Source of the DNA: Punica granatum
Taxonomy: Eukaryota > Streptophyta > Magnoliopsida > Myrtales > Lythraceae
Assembly: GCF_007655135.1 (NCBI RefSeq)
Contig: NC_045131.1
Span: 8,184,001-8,248,000 of the forward strand
DNA: 64,000 bases
Reading direction: 5' to 3'
The notes beneath the pieces were generated by a model. The model was not told the origin of the DNA. It did no database searches and saw nothing but the letters and a program-made list of their open reading frames with translations. Made by a program: the position numbers and the translations under genes. Shown here piece after piece: positions 36,341 to 47,336 of the stretch. Each line of letters starts with the position of its first letter. Positions within the stretch are counted from its first letter, which is position 1.

Positions 36341-36527
36341 AACCAACGTGGGTTGATTTAAGCGGTTCGACATTTGTTTCACTTAAATAAGGTATTGGAT
36401 TCGAGTTCTTATGAATACAAAAAATCTGCACTAAGAGAGTTTTACCCTATAGTGAGCCGACCTAGTTAGACTGAATTAGTTGGAGCTCAATTGGGTTTCC
36501 GGATGCCAGGGTTCACAAAAAAAAAAT
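36341..36527 (+). mobile_element. SINE-family copy with A-rich tail
   Basis: Starts AACCAACGTGGGTTGATTTA, then CGGTTCGACATTTG, a box-B-like GGATTCGAGTTC and CTAAGAGAGTTTTACCC. It then has GTGAGCCGACCTAGTTAGAC and TTTCCGGATGCCAGGGTTCA, and ends in a run of A (about 36518-36527). Order and content match the other copies in this window. Confidence 0.75.
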
Positions 36528-36832
36528 CCGATGGAACAAATGAGAAGTCATGTAATAGTAAGGGTTTGGAAATTTGAGCAACCACATTAATCCTCCCTTA
36601 CCGTCTCGCAATTATATATCATATATAGATGTCAAGAAATATATCGGCTTCATTAAATTAAGCTTGTACGTTACGGGTAAGAGCCCGGCCTGAGCTCAAG
36701 GTTCTATTTGTAGTTTTCAAGTGTTGTATATGTCGTAATTCATGTCCCGTGTGTCATGCTGACCGATTATCCTAACATGGAGAAGAAGCTCATTTGAGAG
36801 ATCAGTATTAACGGGGTACAAATTTACATCTT

Positions 36833-37012
36833 GGGTATCAACATGGGTCGATTCAAACGGCTCCTGAACTGCTTAAGCAAGGTTTCGGGTTCGAATTCTT
36901 GTAAATACAGAAAATTCACGCTGGGAGAATTTTATCTCTTAGAGGGTTGACCCAGCTTAACTGAATTAATGGGGGTTCATTTAAGATTTCGGATACCAAA
37001 GTTGAGGCCGCA
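36833..37012 (+). mobile_element. SINE-family copy with 13-bp target duplication
   Basis: 180 bp bounded by AAATTTACATCTT on both sides (36820-36832 and 37013-37025). The body holds ATGGGTCGATTCAAACGG (possible RNA polymerase III A box region), CGGGTTCGAATTC (a good B box), AATACAGAAAATTCACGCTG, GGGTTGACCCAGCTTAACTG and GATTTCGGATACCAAAG. Perfect flanking repeats of this length are what LINE-driven SINE insertion leaves. Confidence 0.85.
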
Positions 37013-37025
37013 AAATTTACATCTT

Positions 37026-38930
37026 TGGTACGATGCATATGAAATCACGGATTAAACCGGCTGACTCAAGAAGTTAGGCTCGTTAATGAAATAGTGGCTA
37101 GTCAGGGCATCTGTTGCTTACCAGACATTATCTTTATCATTGTTGGAGATTTAACTCGATAGTTGTCAAGTGAGTTGCAAAACTTGCAATTACATAGGAT
37201 TGACCAAGGCTCGATGGTGTGAAGTTGTCCATGCAATGTAGATATTATGCAGTCGAGTCATTCATCGGAAAGACCACGACTGCGATAGGAGCACTCACTG
37301 TGGAAAATATGACCACTTTAAGATCATTTAAAACAGATTAAATCAACCAGTTTCATCTGATTACTTCGTATTTATTGAATCTCTACGCGAGTTTTATTCC
37401 AAACATTATACATTCTGGGTTTGACACATCGTTTGGCAATCCTATTACATTTATTAAGTTATTAATGCCAGGAATCGATCATATACGGCACTTTTTTTGG
37501 GTTTTTTTTTGGTGAATTTTTCTTTTGGGTGAATATCATATATGGTACTTAATTTTACTATTTTCAATTACCATATCATACTATTACCTTTTTCGGTAAG
37601 AACGCCACCATTTTCGACTAATTGACTGTGTCTAATTCTATTTGAACATGGGTGGTGCTACCACAGTTGGTAGCAAAAATAACCATTATGGTTGTTCCAC
37701 GGTGGTTGCTTTTGCTTATCAACCGGTTTAGAATCTCCAATTTAAACATTATCTTGACCATAGTTACTAGATGCGATTGATTTATTGCTTAATCCTAAAA
37801 AATCCTTAGAAAGCCTGCTAAGCCTCATGGACCTTCCCTCACTAGTCAAATTGCATCACTCTCGTGGCATCTCTTGATTTATTTTTATTTGTAGACTTTT
37901 TTTTTTGGTAATGATAGAGGCCTGTCAGTTTAGCGTAAATATAAAAAATAAATTATATTAGTGAGAATTGAATCTAAGTCTCTTAATTTCATCGCGGCAC
38001 CTCGTATGGCACTCCATAAAAAATTTAAAAATCCTTCCTCATTCTCTTATTTGTAGGTTGTCGACGAAATAATAGGCTATATATGACCTGTACATTGGAC
38101 TTTGAATCACCCGTGGCCTCATCGTTCAACCACTGCAAGAGAAAAACGAAATAAATTATTATAAGAAGAGTTTCGATTCAATGGGTCGATGAGTCCGGTG
38201 GTCCACTCTCTTGGGCTCAGCTCCGATTATCTAATTTTATTTGGTAATCATTTTTAGTAGAGGCCGCATTAGACAGAACAATTATGGGTATCGAGACAGA
38301 AATATTCCTGAAATCTGGGAGCTGCGTTGTATCGCATTTGGATCCATATATGATTATTTACTAGGATTCAACACCTGCGCAGTGTCGTGGGTTGGAAAAC
38401 TTTTCATCAATTTTTTGTGGTTTATCACATATGTTTGTGTAAATAGCCAATATAGACCGAAACAAATCTAAAACTACTTATGCGTAAAAACTATGAATTC
38501 TCGATTAACAGTAAAAGATTCAGATTTTTATGAATATTGATTATTTATATTTCAAACGGTATAAAAGTTAATGTTCCTCCCATTAATCTTCATTGAATTT
38601 TTAATATTCTTAATTAGAAAACCATGATTGCAATAGAATATGCCTTCCGTAGGCTCTTAATTATACATGGACCAACCTTACTTACAACAAGAGTTCGATA
38701 AAATTAAAATATACAATTGAGAACTTGTCTTAATTAATGGGCTGATATAACCTTACGTTTCACTCAAAAAAATAGGGACATTTTTAACTTTTTTTTTAAA
38801 ACCCGGGTCTTGGTGCAAACTTGGGTGCACATTAATCACTAAGCCGAACCTCTTGGGGTTTAGGACATTTTTAACGTTAGAAATAAAAAAGATACTACTT
38901 AAATTAGTTATAAATTGATATATATTTTTT
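37026..38930. other. Spacer, nothing recognised
   Basis: AT-rich DNA with poly-T runs near 37491-37511 and 37898. A short open stretch at 38241-38471 (+) has no recognisable family. No gene, RNA gene or clear element ends were found. Confidence 0.5.
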
Positions 38931-39093
38931 GACCAACGTGAGTTGATTTATGTGACTCTGAGTTTATTTGCCTTAAATACGATGTCGGATGCAAGTATTG
39001 TGTTTGAAGAAAATCCATGATCAGGAGAAATTTATCGTTTAGTGAGCCGATCTCACTCAAATTTAGATTAATTGGACCTGTTGGATTATCAAA
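38931..39093 (+). mobile_element. SINE-family copy, diverged
   Basis: Starts GACCAACGTGAGTTGATTTA and continues with GCCTTAAATACGATGTCGG, GAAAATCCATGATCAGGAG, GTGAGCCGATCTCACTC and TTGGATTATCAAAT. The blocks are in the same order as in the copies at 36341 and 36833. The B box is eroded. Confidence 0.65.
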
Positions 39094-39169
39094 TATAAAG
39101 TGATGCACTTCGCAGTGAAAAACTTACATACTTAAACTAAATTAAAAATTTGTAAGAAATTAATTGAGT

Positions 39170-39600
39170 GTAGACATCCATCAAAGATGGCCTTGCAGGG
39201 AGATGGGTCACCATGGCTGCTTAAGAAGCTAGCGGGGGGACTGGTTTGCACCAGATTCTGGTCCGGGATGGGTTGTTGCGGTCTAGTTTGCAGGGACAAT
39301 TGTCGGAGATGGTGCAAGGAGGTACGGCTGCCGTTATCTGCAATGAAGTCTGGTTGAGGAGATGGGTTGCCGCTATCTACACTAAAGCCTGGTAAGAGAC
39401 TATCACCATTGGGAGATGGGTCGCACGGGGTGGGTTCATGGAGATGGTCGACTTTGCAGGCTTCTTTACTCGTCGATGAGAAGGATGGGTCGCCGTGGCC
39501 GGAGATGGTGCAGGCTTCTTTGCTCGTTGGGGGAGAAGGCGTAGGTTGGAGGTGATCGACGCGAGGTTGGAGGAGATCGACACCCTAATTCCAATTGTTC
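39170..39600. repeat. GC-rich degenerate internal repeat block
   Basis: Words such as GGAGATGGGTCGCC, GGAGATGGTGCA, GGCTTCTTT-CTCGT and GAAGTCTGGT recur at irregular spacing. At least five GAGATGGG-like phrases lie between 39190 and 39500. The block is much richer in GC than its surroundings and carries no recognisable protein. It may be the GC-rich core of a non-autonomous element. Confidence 0.5.
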
Positions 39601-40623
39601 AGATTCTAGTATTTCTTTTCTTTTTTCCAGGTTATTATTTTAGGAGACAATTTTACCCCTTATTTTGACATGTGAGTGACATGTGTTATTTTTTTGTTGG
39701 AATTTTGATCGGAAATTGATTTAGGAGGCATCTTGTCTATTTTTCGGTAAGGTCGAGAGGTATTCTACAAAAATTTAAAGGTCATGAGGTAAACCTAAAC
39801 TTTCATCGTAGGTCGGGAGCAAAGTGCATTTTACTATTTATTATTTATATTAATTTCCATCAAAGATAACTAAACAACGGATACTTCTCGATACAAGTCT
39901 AACTACATTCAGGATACGTTTTCGATCAACGGTCGACGGTTATCTGTTGCGAACATATGTAGTATCCTTTCGAAGCTCATTATAAGATGACTCGCTACGA
40001 CTCATCTTACCTTTAAAAGTCCATAGAATTATAGACATGCCATCTAGCTTCATCTTGCCATTACAAGTCCACCGTAATAAGTACTAGACATAATCCAAAC
40101 TTGGATTCAAAATTCAAATTTAATTATTTGTGTCTCCAAACAATCCACCAAATATATACAGCAACAAAAAATGGAAAGAGAGGAATTTGAATTACCCATG
40201 CCAAAGGCCACGCAAGCTACGCGGCTGGGATAAATCAAAATATCTGGGGATCAAAACAGACTGGACGCGAAATTTGGGGCCTGAAAGGGAAAAAGAGCCC
40301 GACCGCTGCCGCCGCTCCCCACGGCGGAGCAGATTTCAATTTACTTCTCTCCGCCGCCGAAAGTTTTCGATCCATTTTCCCTCTTCCCGCCACACGCGGA
40401 GGAGAGGGAAACCATCGCCAAATGTAAATTTGAATCAATTTATTAATTTTCCCATTTTAACGTTGATGATATACAATATATATATACACATGTACATATA
40501 TAAGCACGAACTCCTGCAAGCAAAGCAGAGAACATTCACCATACATCGCCGGTTGGAGCAACTCTGACTCAACTCGGACGCAGGTCAGATCGGACCAGTC
40601 GGTCTCCGGGATCGTTGACGTCG
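39601..40623. other. Spacer and 5' leader of the zinc-finger gene
   Basis: No gene in 39601-40100. The stretch 40270-40610 becomes GC-rich and probably includes the transcription start and leader of the zinc-finger gene. A TATATATATACACATGTACATATATAAG stretch at about 40475-40503 could provide a TATA box, but this is only positional. Confidence 0.4.
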
Positions 40624-43600
40624 ATGGCTGTTCCTTCGAGCTCGCCTCTGAGGACCAAGAGCAGCGCCTCGGAGGCGGAGGCCGCGGTGGCGACGGTGGA
40701 TGGGGAGCAGGTCACGAAGAACGAGGAGGTCGTGAAGGACGGGGAAGTTGCCATCGGTGATGGAGAGGTCCAGCGGAAGCGGACCAAGGACCCCGGAGTT
40801 CGTGTCATTGGAGGGCGGATCTATTGCTCGCTGAACGGCAAGACTTGCCATCAGGTGAGCGTCCGTTACGTTGAGTTGCTCTCTGCGTGCCCTAATTTCC
40901 TGCTTGCTCCTTTGTCATGTAATATCAGAGGATGCGTCTTCGAGGTCTGAGGCTTGTCATGAGTAATTGGAAGACTACCGGATTGAATTCCGAGTTATGC
41001 TCTGCATTTCTATGACTTCTGCTCCGCTAGAATTCAATTCCTAGTCCACGTTCTGATCTATATCGGACAAAAATGGCCAGATACTCGATAAAGACGGCCA
41101 TGAGATTCCATGTTAGAGCACAGGGTCGTTGTTTTCTGATTGTGTTTATTTTGCTATACTCTTTGGCGATTTCAATCGGAGTTCTGATTCGAATTTGCAT
41201 GTGAAAGGACGTTTGAACGTTGCCTGTTGAGTACACAGTTTACCATTGTTTTCCTCGACTGTTGAGTATACGGTTTCCTTGACAGTTGTTTTCGTTGTTT
41301 ACGGTTGCTTAGTCGTTAGTCATTAGGAGGTTAACAGGAGCGATTAATTAAGAGTCAGATTTCCCCGTGCAGTGGCCTGAATCCTCATCTACGTTTCCTT
41401 TTTTGGTAGTTTTAGAGTTCTCGATGGTGATTCGTAACTGTGAAGATTTCTGTATTGGTCCCTTCCTAACAATTATGGAAGTTTAATGAGAACTGCTGAA
41501 ATCTTTAGACATATGGACTTTTAGTGCTATCCATTTTCTACTGATTATGTCGGTGCTTACGTTACTTTTGCGTCTTGCATTGATATTTTAGTGTCGGCAG
41601 AAGACGCTGGATTTTTCAGCAGAGTGCAAGAACATGAAAGGCCTTAAGCAATGCACCATAAAATTCTGTCAGAAGTGTCTCAAGAACAGGTTAGAAATGG
41701 CTATGAATTTCTCCTCTCAGCATATGATTATGCTCAGCTGCGTATTCTACGTACTTTTGACCCGCTTTACCTTTGATGATTTCAAATAAGATATGGGGAG
41801 AAAGCGTCAGAGGTTGCTAAATTCGATAACTGGCACTGTCCCAAGTGCAGAGGCATTTGCAACTGCAGTTTCTGTATGTAAGTGTTCTGCCACTGTGCTT
41901 CATCTTCTTTGATTTTCTTTCTTTTAGACTCTACATATAGATGGTTTGCACTTGCAAGTACCGAACAAGGGGATGATGTAGAACTATTTGTGATTTTAGG
42001 AAGAAAAGAGGTCATCAGCCAACTGGCATACTAGTACACACAGCAAAGAAAACTGGATTTTCTTCCGTATCTGAGATGTTAAACCTTGGAAGCCCCAGCA
42101 ATGTTGTGAAAGATTCAGATCAATCACCAAACAAGCCATCTGTTTCTAATAAGGTATTGGGAAATGATGCATTTCTCCTTTTGCTAATTTATATATTGAG
42201 AATATGGACATATTGAGGTTTCTGGCTAACACATTTATAATGATATGACTTATGAATCCAATGGCAGCTGGTAGTTGTCTCTCCAAGTAAACTGGGAAAG
42301 GAAAATTCTTTTGACAAGGACATTGATTTTACAAGTCCATCAGTGAAGTTCCCAGAAAAGTCTTCTAAGAAAAGAAAATCTGAGGGGCTGAAGGAAATTT
42401 CCAATGGTAGGAAGGCTGATGATGCTTCCCTGAAAGATAAACACCTGGAGAGTGACCAACTGGAAGATAAGAGGTTGCGTAAAAAAGTGAAGGGAAAGGA
42501 AAAGGCTGAACCGGGCCATAAAGCCACAACTAAAAGAAAAAGAAAAAAGCATGTTCTGGAGGGTGATTCTACTAAAGAAGAGGAACCAACTGCAGTAAGG
42601 GATGATGGAGACAGCAATGAAACTGGGTCATCAGAAGCTATAGAAGTGAGGGCTGATAAAAATATTACTGCAGCACCTGTTGAAGTTCCATTGCCAAAAG
42701 GCACCCTCTTAATCGCTGTGGCTGGTGTTGACTTACCTGCTGAAGCGGTTGGAGATGTACTGCAGTTCCTGGAGTTTTGTGCTGCTTTTGGCAAGGCAAG
42801 TATTGCTTTGAAGTTGGTCTGGTTGTGTACCCTTTTTTTTTTTTTTTTTTTTTTTCCCACTAGTAATATTTAGCAGTATCTGAAAGAATCTTTGAGGGTT
42901 TGAATTATCATGTTTAATCTATGCAAGTAGTTATTAGCATAATTATATGACAATCTGCAGTTGATAACCTCAACGTGTTGGCATTTCATGATATTTTATT
43001 TATACTTCTTAGGTTCTTGATCTGCGGAAAGGTCAAGCTGAAGCTCTGCTTCGAGAATTAGTATCCACTCGAAGAAGGCGCACTGGGCCAGCATCTCTAA
43101 TAGTTCGCTTTCATTTGCAACTGCTATCTTTTCTTCAAGAGGATATTGAAGAAGAGTATGATTCCACAACTAAGAAACAGTTTATTCCAAACTAATAAAT
43201 TATTATATGTTGATGAATATCACTTGATTATAACTTTTTTTTTTTCTTTTTTTCCCTATAGGCTTTCATCTTCAAGTCCAACAAATGAACAGAGTTCATG
43301 GCTGAAAGCTCTGGGTGAATTTGCTACTGAATCTCAAAGTGTCTTGAGAGGATTTCCTCTGAATTGCTTTGAAGGAGGTGCTGAGGGTTATGACAATTTA
43401 GACATCTCGAAAAAGCTTAGGCTGTTGAATTTTCTTTGTGATGAAGTCCTTAATACTGAGTAAGTGTTTGCGGATACTTTTCCTTTCTGGAGTCCAATCT
43501 TGTCCCTCGACAATGTGATTGCTGAGTTGCTATTTTTGTCTCTCCAGACCTTTCAGGACCTGGATAGAAGAGCAGAATACAAAGTTCATTGAAGATGGCA

Positions 43601-44949
43601 AGGAAGCAAAGGAAAAGCTTCTTGCAGCAAAGACCAAGGTATGATAAATTTTGAAATGCATATTGTAAAATCTTTTATCGGAATGATTGCTTATACTGCT
43701 TTGTGCTATTGCATAGGAGAAAGCTTTGAAACAGAAGTTGCAGAATGAGCTGGCTGAAGCTATTATTGCAAAAAATGGTGTTCCCCTCTCAATATCTGAG
43801 CACGAAGCTATTGTCTCACAAGTGAAAGATGAAATAGCTCAAGCTCGTGCAGACGTGCTTCATGGGAAGACATCAAACAGTATGTCTCCCCCCCCCCCCC
43901 CCCCCCCCCCCTCTATTATGGTCCATAATCTTCTGCAGTGAAAGAATGTGGTTACCTTTGTAAATCATAATATTTTTTGCATTTAGCCATTTGGAGAAAC
44001 AAAATGTTGGAGATGATTTCTTGGAAAAAATCATAATAATATCTGTCCGCTCTAGACCGTCAGTTGGGGACAAAATTCTAAAATGTTAAAAGCTACTAGG
44101 AATTTTTTTTCTCATTTTGTTTAATTTAATGTTTGAGAAAAATCTGAGGAACCATTTGAAATGTTGACTAACCAAAGTCTGTAATTATATAGAGCGACAA
44201 AGATCCGATGCAGTTAGAACTGAGCCGCTCTTCTTGGATTCTAATGGTCATGCTTTTTGGAAGTTGAAGACTTCTGATGGTGACTCAGATATACTTCTTC
44301 AAGGTTGGTCCCATTCATTGACTTCAATCCTTGTATAAAGAACTTTCCATTAGAATACTAACATTTTACGTGATGCTATGCTTAGAGCTGGGGAATGGCG
44401 ACTCAGTTGGATCTGATGAAAAATGGTTCATTTACGAGCCTGAAAAGAAAGATGCAGTTGATGCATACATCTATTCTGTCATAATGTAAGCTCATTTACT
44501 GCTGTGCCTTTTCATTCGAGATTGATGGACACTTTTAGAATTGTTCAAGTGGTTTGTAAGTAGTTGTGATGGAAAACATTCTCAATCAGGGTTGGCAGGC
44601 AAGATTTGTGAATAGCAGTCTTGGAGATAGTTTTCCTTGTCAAGCTATTTCGTAGTGTTTTCTATTTTAGTAGCTATTAATTGAAGAGCATGCATTCGTT
44701 ATATGGATTGCATATTTGAGACGTAGTTATTTAATGGAGTTTTGAGTATGGCGTTTCAATACCCTGCTGCATTGATTTTGCGAATTCTTAAAAGGAAAAA
44801 AATAAAAAATAAAAAAATATATAATTATAGTTTCTTTCTGGCTAATTTTTACAGCTTGGTTCTTGGGTTGTAGGGCAAAAAGACACAGAGTTCGAGCAAA
44901 TCAGCCATCTGCTTCTGATTCAATGCAGCAAGTCAAGATCATGGCATGA
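40624..44949 (+). CDS. zf-4CXXC_R1 (CDCA7/MAOA-repressor-R1-type) zinc-finger protein with DDT-like region
   Basis: Nuclear protein of the group annotated in plants as zinc-finger domain of monoamine-oxidase A repressor R1 (At5g38690-like), related to the CDCA7 chromatin proteins. Twelve coding exons: 40624-40854, 41592-41689, 41791-41877, 42000-42153, 42268-42795, 43013-43155, 43262-43459, 43548-43638, 43717-43879, 44193-44303, 44386-44485, 44874-44949; 659 aa. Residues about 69-150 hold the cysteine cluster [43 protein letters not shown] and PTG. A lysine-rich basic middle ([15 protein letters not shown]) likely gives nuclear import. From about 270, [20 protein letters not shown] and [14 protein letters not shown] resemble DDT/WHIM motifs, followed by a coiled coil. 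Intron 5 uses a GC donor (AAG/gcaagt). The exact biological role is not known to me; chromatin regulation is inferred. Confidence 0.92.
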
Positions 44950-45962
44950 CTGTATATATGATTCATCATCTCCAACTTCATTAACTGTGGTATGGACCTT
45001 CTTCCACGTTCCCAACAGCATTTATTTAACAAACATTCTCAACTTTCTTGTTCGTTGAGTGCTAGCAGAGTAGCATCTTCGGTCTAGAATTTCAAATGGA
45101 GTTTTAACGGTTTCGATCTGCTGCAACAGGTGAGCTGGTGCTGGAGATGCATCTCCAGTATATTCGTGATTTGTTTCTACAATTGGACGATTAATTATGT
45201 AGTTGACTGGTGGCCTTGTTGGTGGATCAGGCGATAGGGGAAGGACCATATTCTGTAATCTTTATTATCATTGTGTAGTGTTCGTTGTTGTAGTCGAATG
45301 ATTCGATGTTTGTATTGGGATGTCTAGAACAGAAACCATTCTTGCCAATGAGATAGTATCAGGCAGCATTTTTTGGATAAGTAAGGCAAGAATCTTTTCT
45401 TCCTTGCAAATTGCTTCAATTATTATGTGCGAATCCCATCTAAAACTAAAAGCTTCCCTTGAAATCGGGGTTATTAATTTTCTTCATTTATATTAGGACT
45501 TTTTTCCCCTACATCGAAATAAAATAAAGAAATTTGAAATAATAATGTTCTCCCTGGGAGTCAAAATTTTTTCCTTATTTCTGAACAAAGTGTTAAAAGT
45601 GACAGTCATTTGCAGGTGGAATGCTGCTGGATTTAACTTGAAAACATTAAAAGAAAAATTTTAGCATGACATGGTATCCGTTTAATATTTTAGTTTAAAT
45701 ATTCAACACTTTTTAATAATATTTATTATTTTAATTTAAGTGTTTAGTATTTTAGTTCGGTACTAAACATGTGAACTAAAGTATTGAAAAATTTGATAAA
45801 AAATATTGAATGATCGAATCAAAATACTAAAGGTGACACATGACACCATTTCATTAAAAAATGATGTCGGGCCATGTAACCGTATCATTTGAGTTTACCT
45901 AACAGCTCTTAAAGTAATGATTATGTTTTGAGTTGATTGATAAGTGTTGAATTACACTTCGC
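44950..45962. other. 3' flank of the zinc-finger gene, no gene
   Basis: Contains the expected 3' untranslated region (to roughly 45300-45400) and AT-rich spacer. Inverted or repeated words such as AATATTTAGTTTAAATATTCAA near 45690 are simple AT-rich sequence. Nothing else recognised. Confidence 0.5.
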
Positions 45963-45963
45963 A

Positions 45964-45993
45964 CTAGCTTTTTAGTCTCGTGCATCGCACGAG
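45964..45993 (-). mobile_element. Helitron 3' terminus
   Basis: Read on the minus strand: a perfect 7-bp stem with a 3-nt loop (CTCGTGC GAT GCACGAG, 45977-45993), nine spacer bases (ACTAAAAAG), then CTAG followed by T. This is the standard Helitron end: hairpin, short spacer, CTRR, insertion before T. The element body would extend to higher coordinates; a 5' TC end preceded by A was not identified, so its length is unknown. Confidence 0.65.
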
Positions 45994-47336
45994 TTCGTTT
46001 TTATATATCTCTATATAATCTATTATTGTAATTATTTTTATTCTGAAAACTCCAATTTTTTTTATAGAAAATAATAATAATAATAATTTCTAATTATTAA
46101 TTTTAATTCTCAAATAATAATCAATAATTTTTTTGTTGTAAATTGGAATAAGTTTATTATTATTTGAAACTAATTATTTCAGTGAACATGTCTTGTATTT
46201 TTAAGTTAATTGCTAATATATATTTTTCAGATATAATAAGTTTTGTAATTAGGATGAAAATTTATTTTGTTCTTTAAGTTTTATTTATGAGTTTAAATTC
46301 ATAGCACTATGTCATAATTTTTTTTTTCTTTTATATGATTATGTTGATTCTTTTGTAGTGTTTTTATCATTTGCATTATATACACATATTCATTTTAATA
46401 ATACATATACATATATATTTTCTTAAAATTAATTTGGGATTGGTGGCAGGTCACTTAAAATTAATCTCGTACTTTTTGGATCCTTTAGAGAGAAGTGGCT
46501 TGCTTTGGCTCAGTATTGGGTTCTTCTCCTTAACCCCTTCTTTGAGGGTTAATGCAACACTCAACATCTGCAGTGTTCCTGAACTAATAGATATACTGTT
46601 GATTCAGTACGTTTTAGAAGTCCTACTGTGCTAAATCTGATTTTACTGAATCAACCATGTGAACCCGTGAAGGATCAAAACAGGATCAAAAGAGTAGTAG
46701 TAGTGTGACTGATAAATTCCGGAGAAGGTAAGGCTTCTTCTTCAATGGTCTTATATAAATTCTTCATACTCAGTTTTTTGTCCGTAGCGGATAATCTTAT
46801 CAGTCTTTTGGCTTTCACTTTCTGACAGAAGAAAAAAAGGTCTCGCTAGTTTGGTGGCTTCTGGTGTTCGTGGAAGCATGACTCCCCAAACTCCTAGGCC
46901 TTTTTATATTTCGCACGAATAAATTCTTGTATCCTATGTTGCTTCGAAATCTAATACGAACATCATCAGCCCACGGTTGGCTGAATAAATCAAAGAGATA
47001 AATTAACTCTACCATATGGAAAAGGATGAAGTACCAAGGGAAGATCTCAACAATTAGCCCGGGAAAAAAATGGTTTCGCAATTTGTTTAATTTCCTCAAC
47101 AACATAAGTTACAAATGGCAAAATTGTTCTTAGCCAAAAAAAAAAAAAAAAAAAATTGTTCAGGCTAGTAAATCAATCAACCAGAAGGGTTTCCTTTGCA
47201 AGACAGTTCTTTGCCATTCGGGTAAGCTTGCAAGGGAGGAATTTATTAATATGTAATCAATCCTGAAGGGCCTGCATCGAGTCCCGCACTCTCGGTGCCT
47301 TATTATGAGCTTTTAAAAGTTTTCTTCTCCGGAAGC
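45994..47336. other. Spacer, possible Helitron body and 3' flank of the UCP1 gene
   Basis: AT-rich to about 46440, then mixed composition. No coding region is supported. A poly-A run lies at about 47138-47155. The 3' untranslated region of the carrier gene should lie immediately left of 47337. Confidence 0.45.

Noticed and set aside
36880..36910. tRNA gene suggested by a GGTTCGAATTC box
   Set aside because: No cloverleaf can be formed around it; the box belongs to a dispersed SINE with target duplications.
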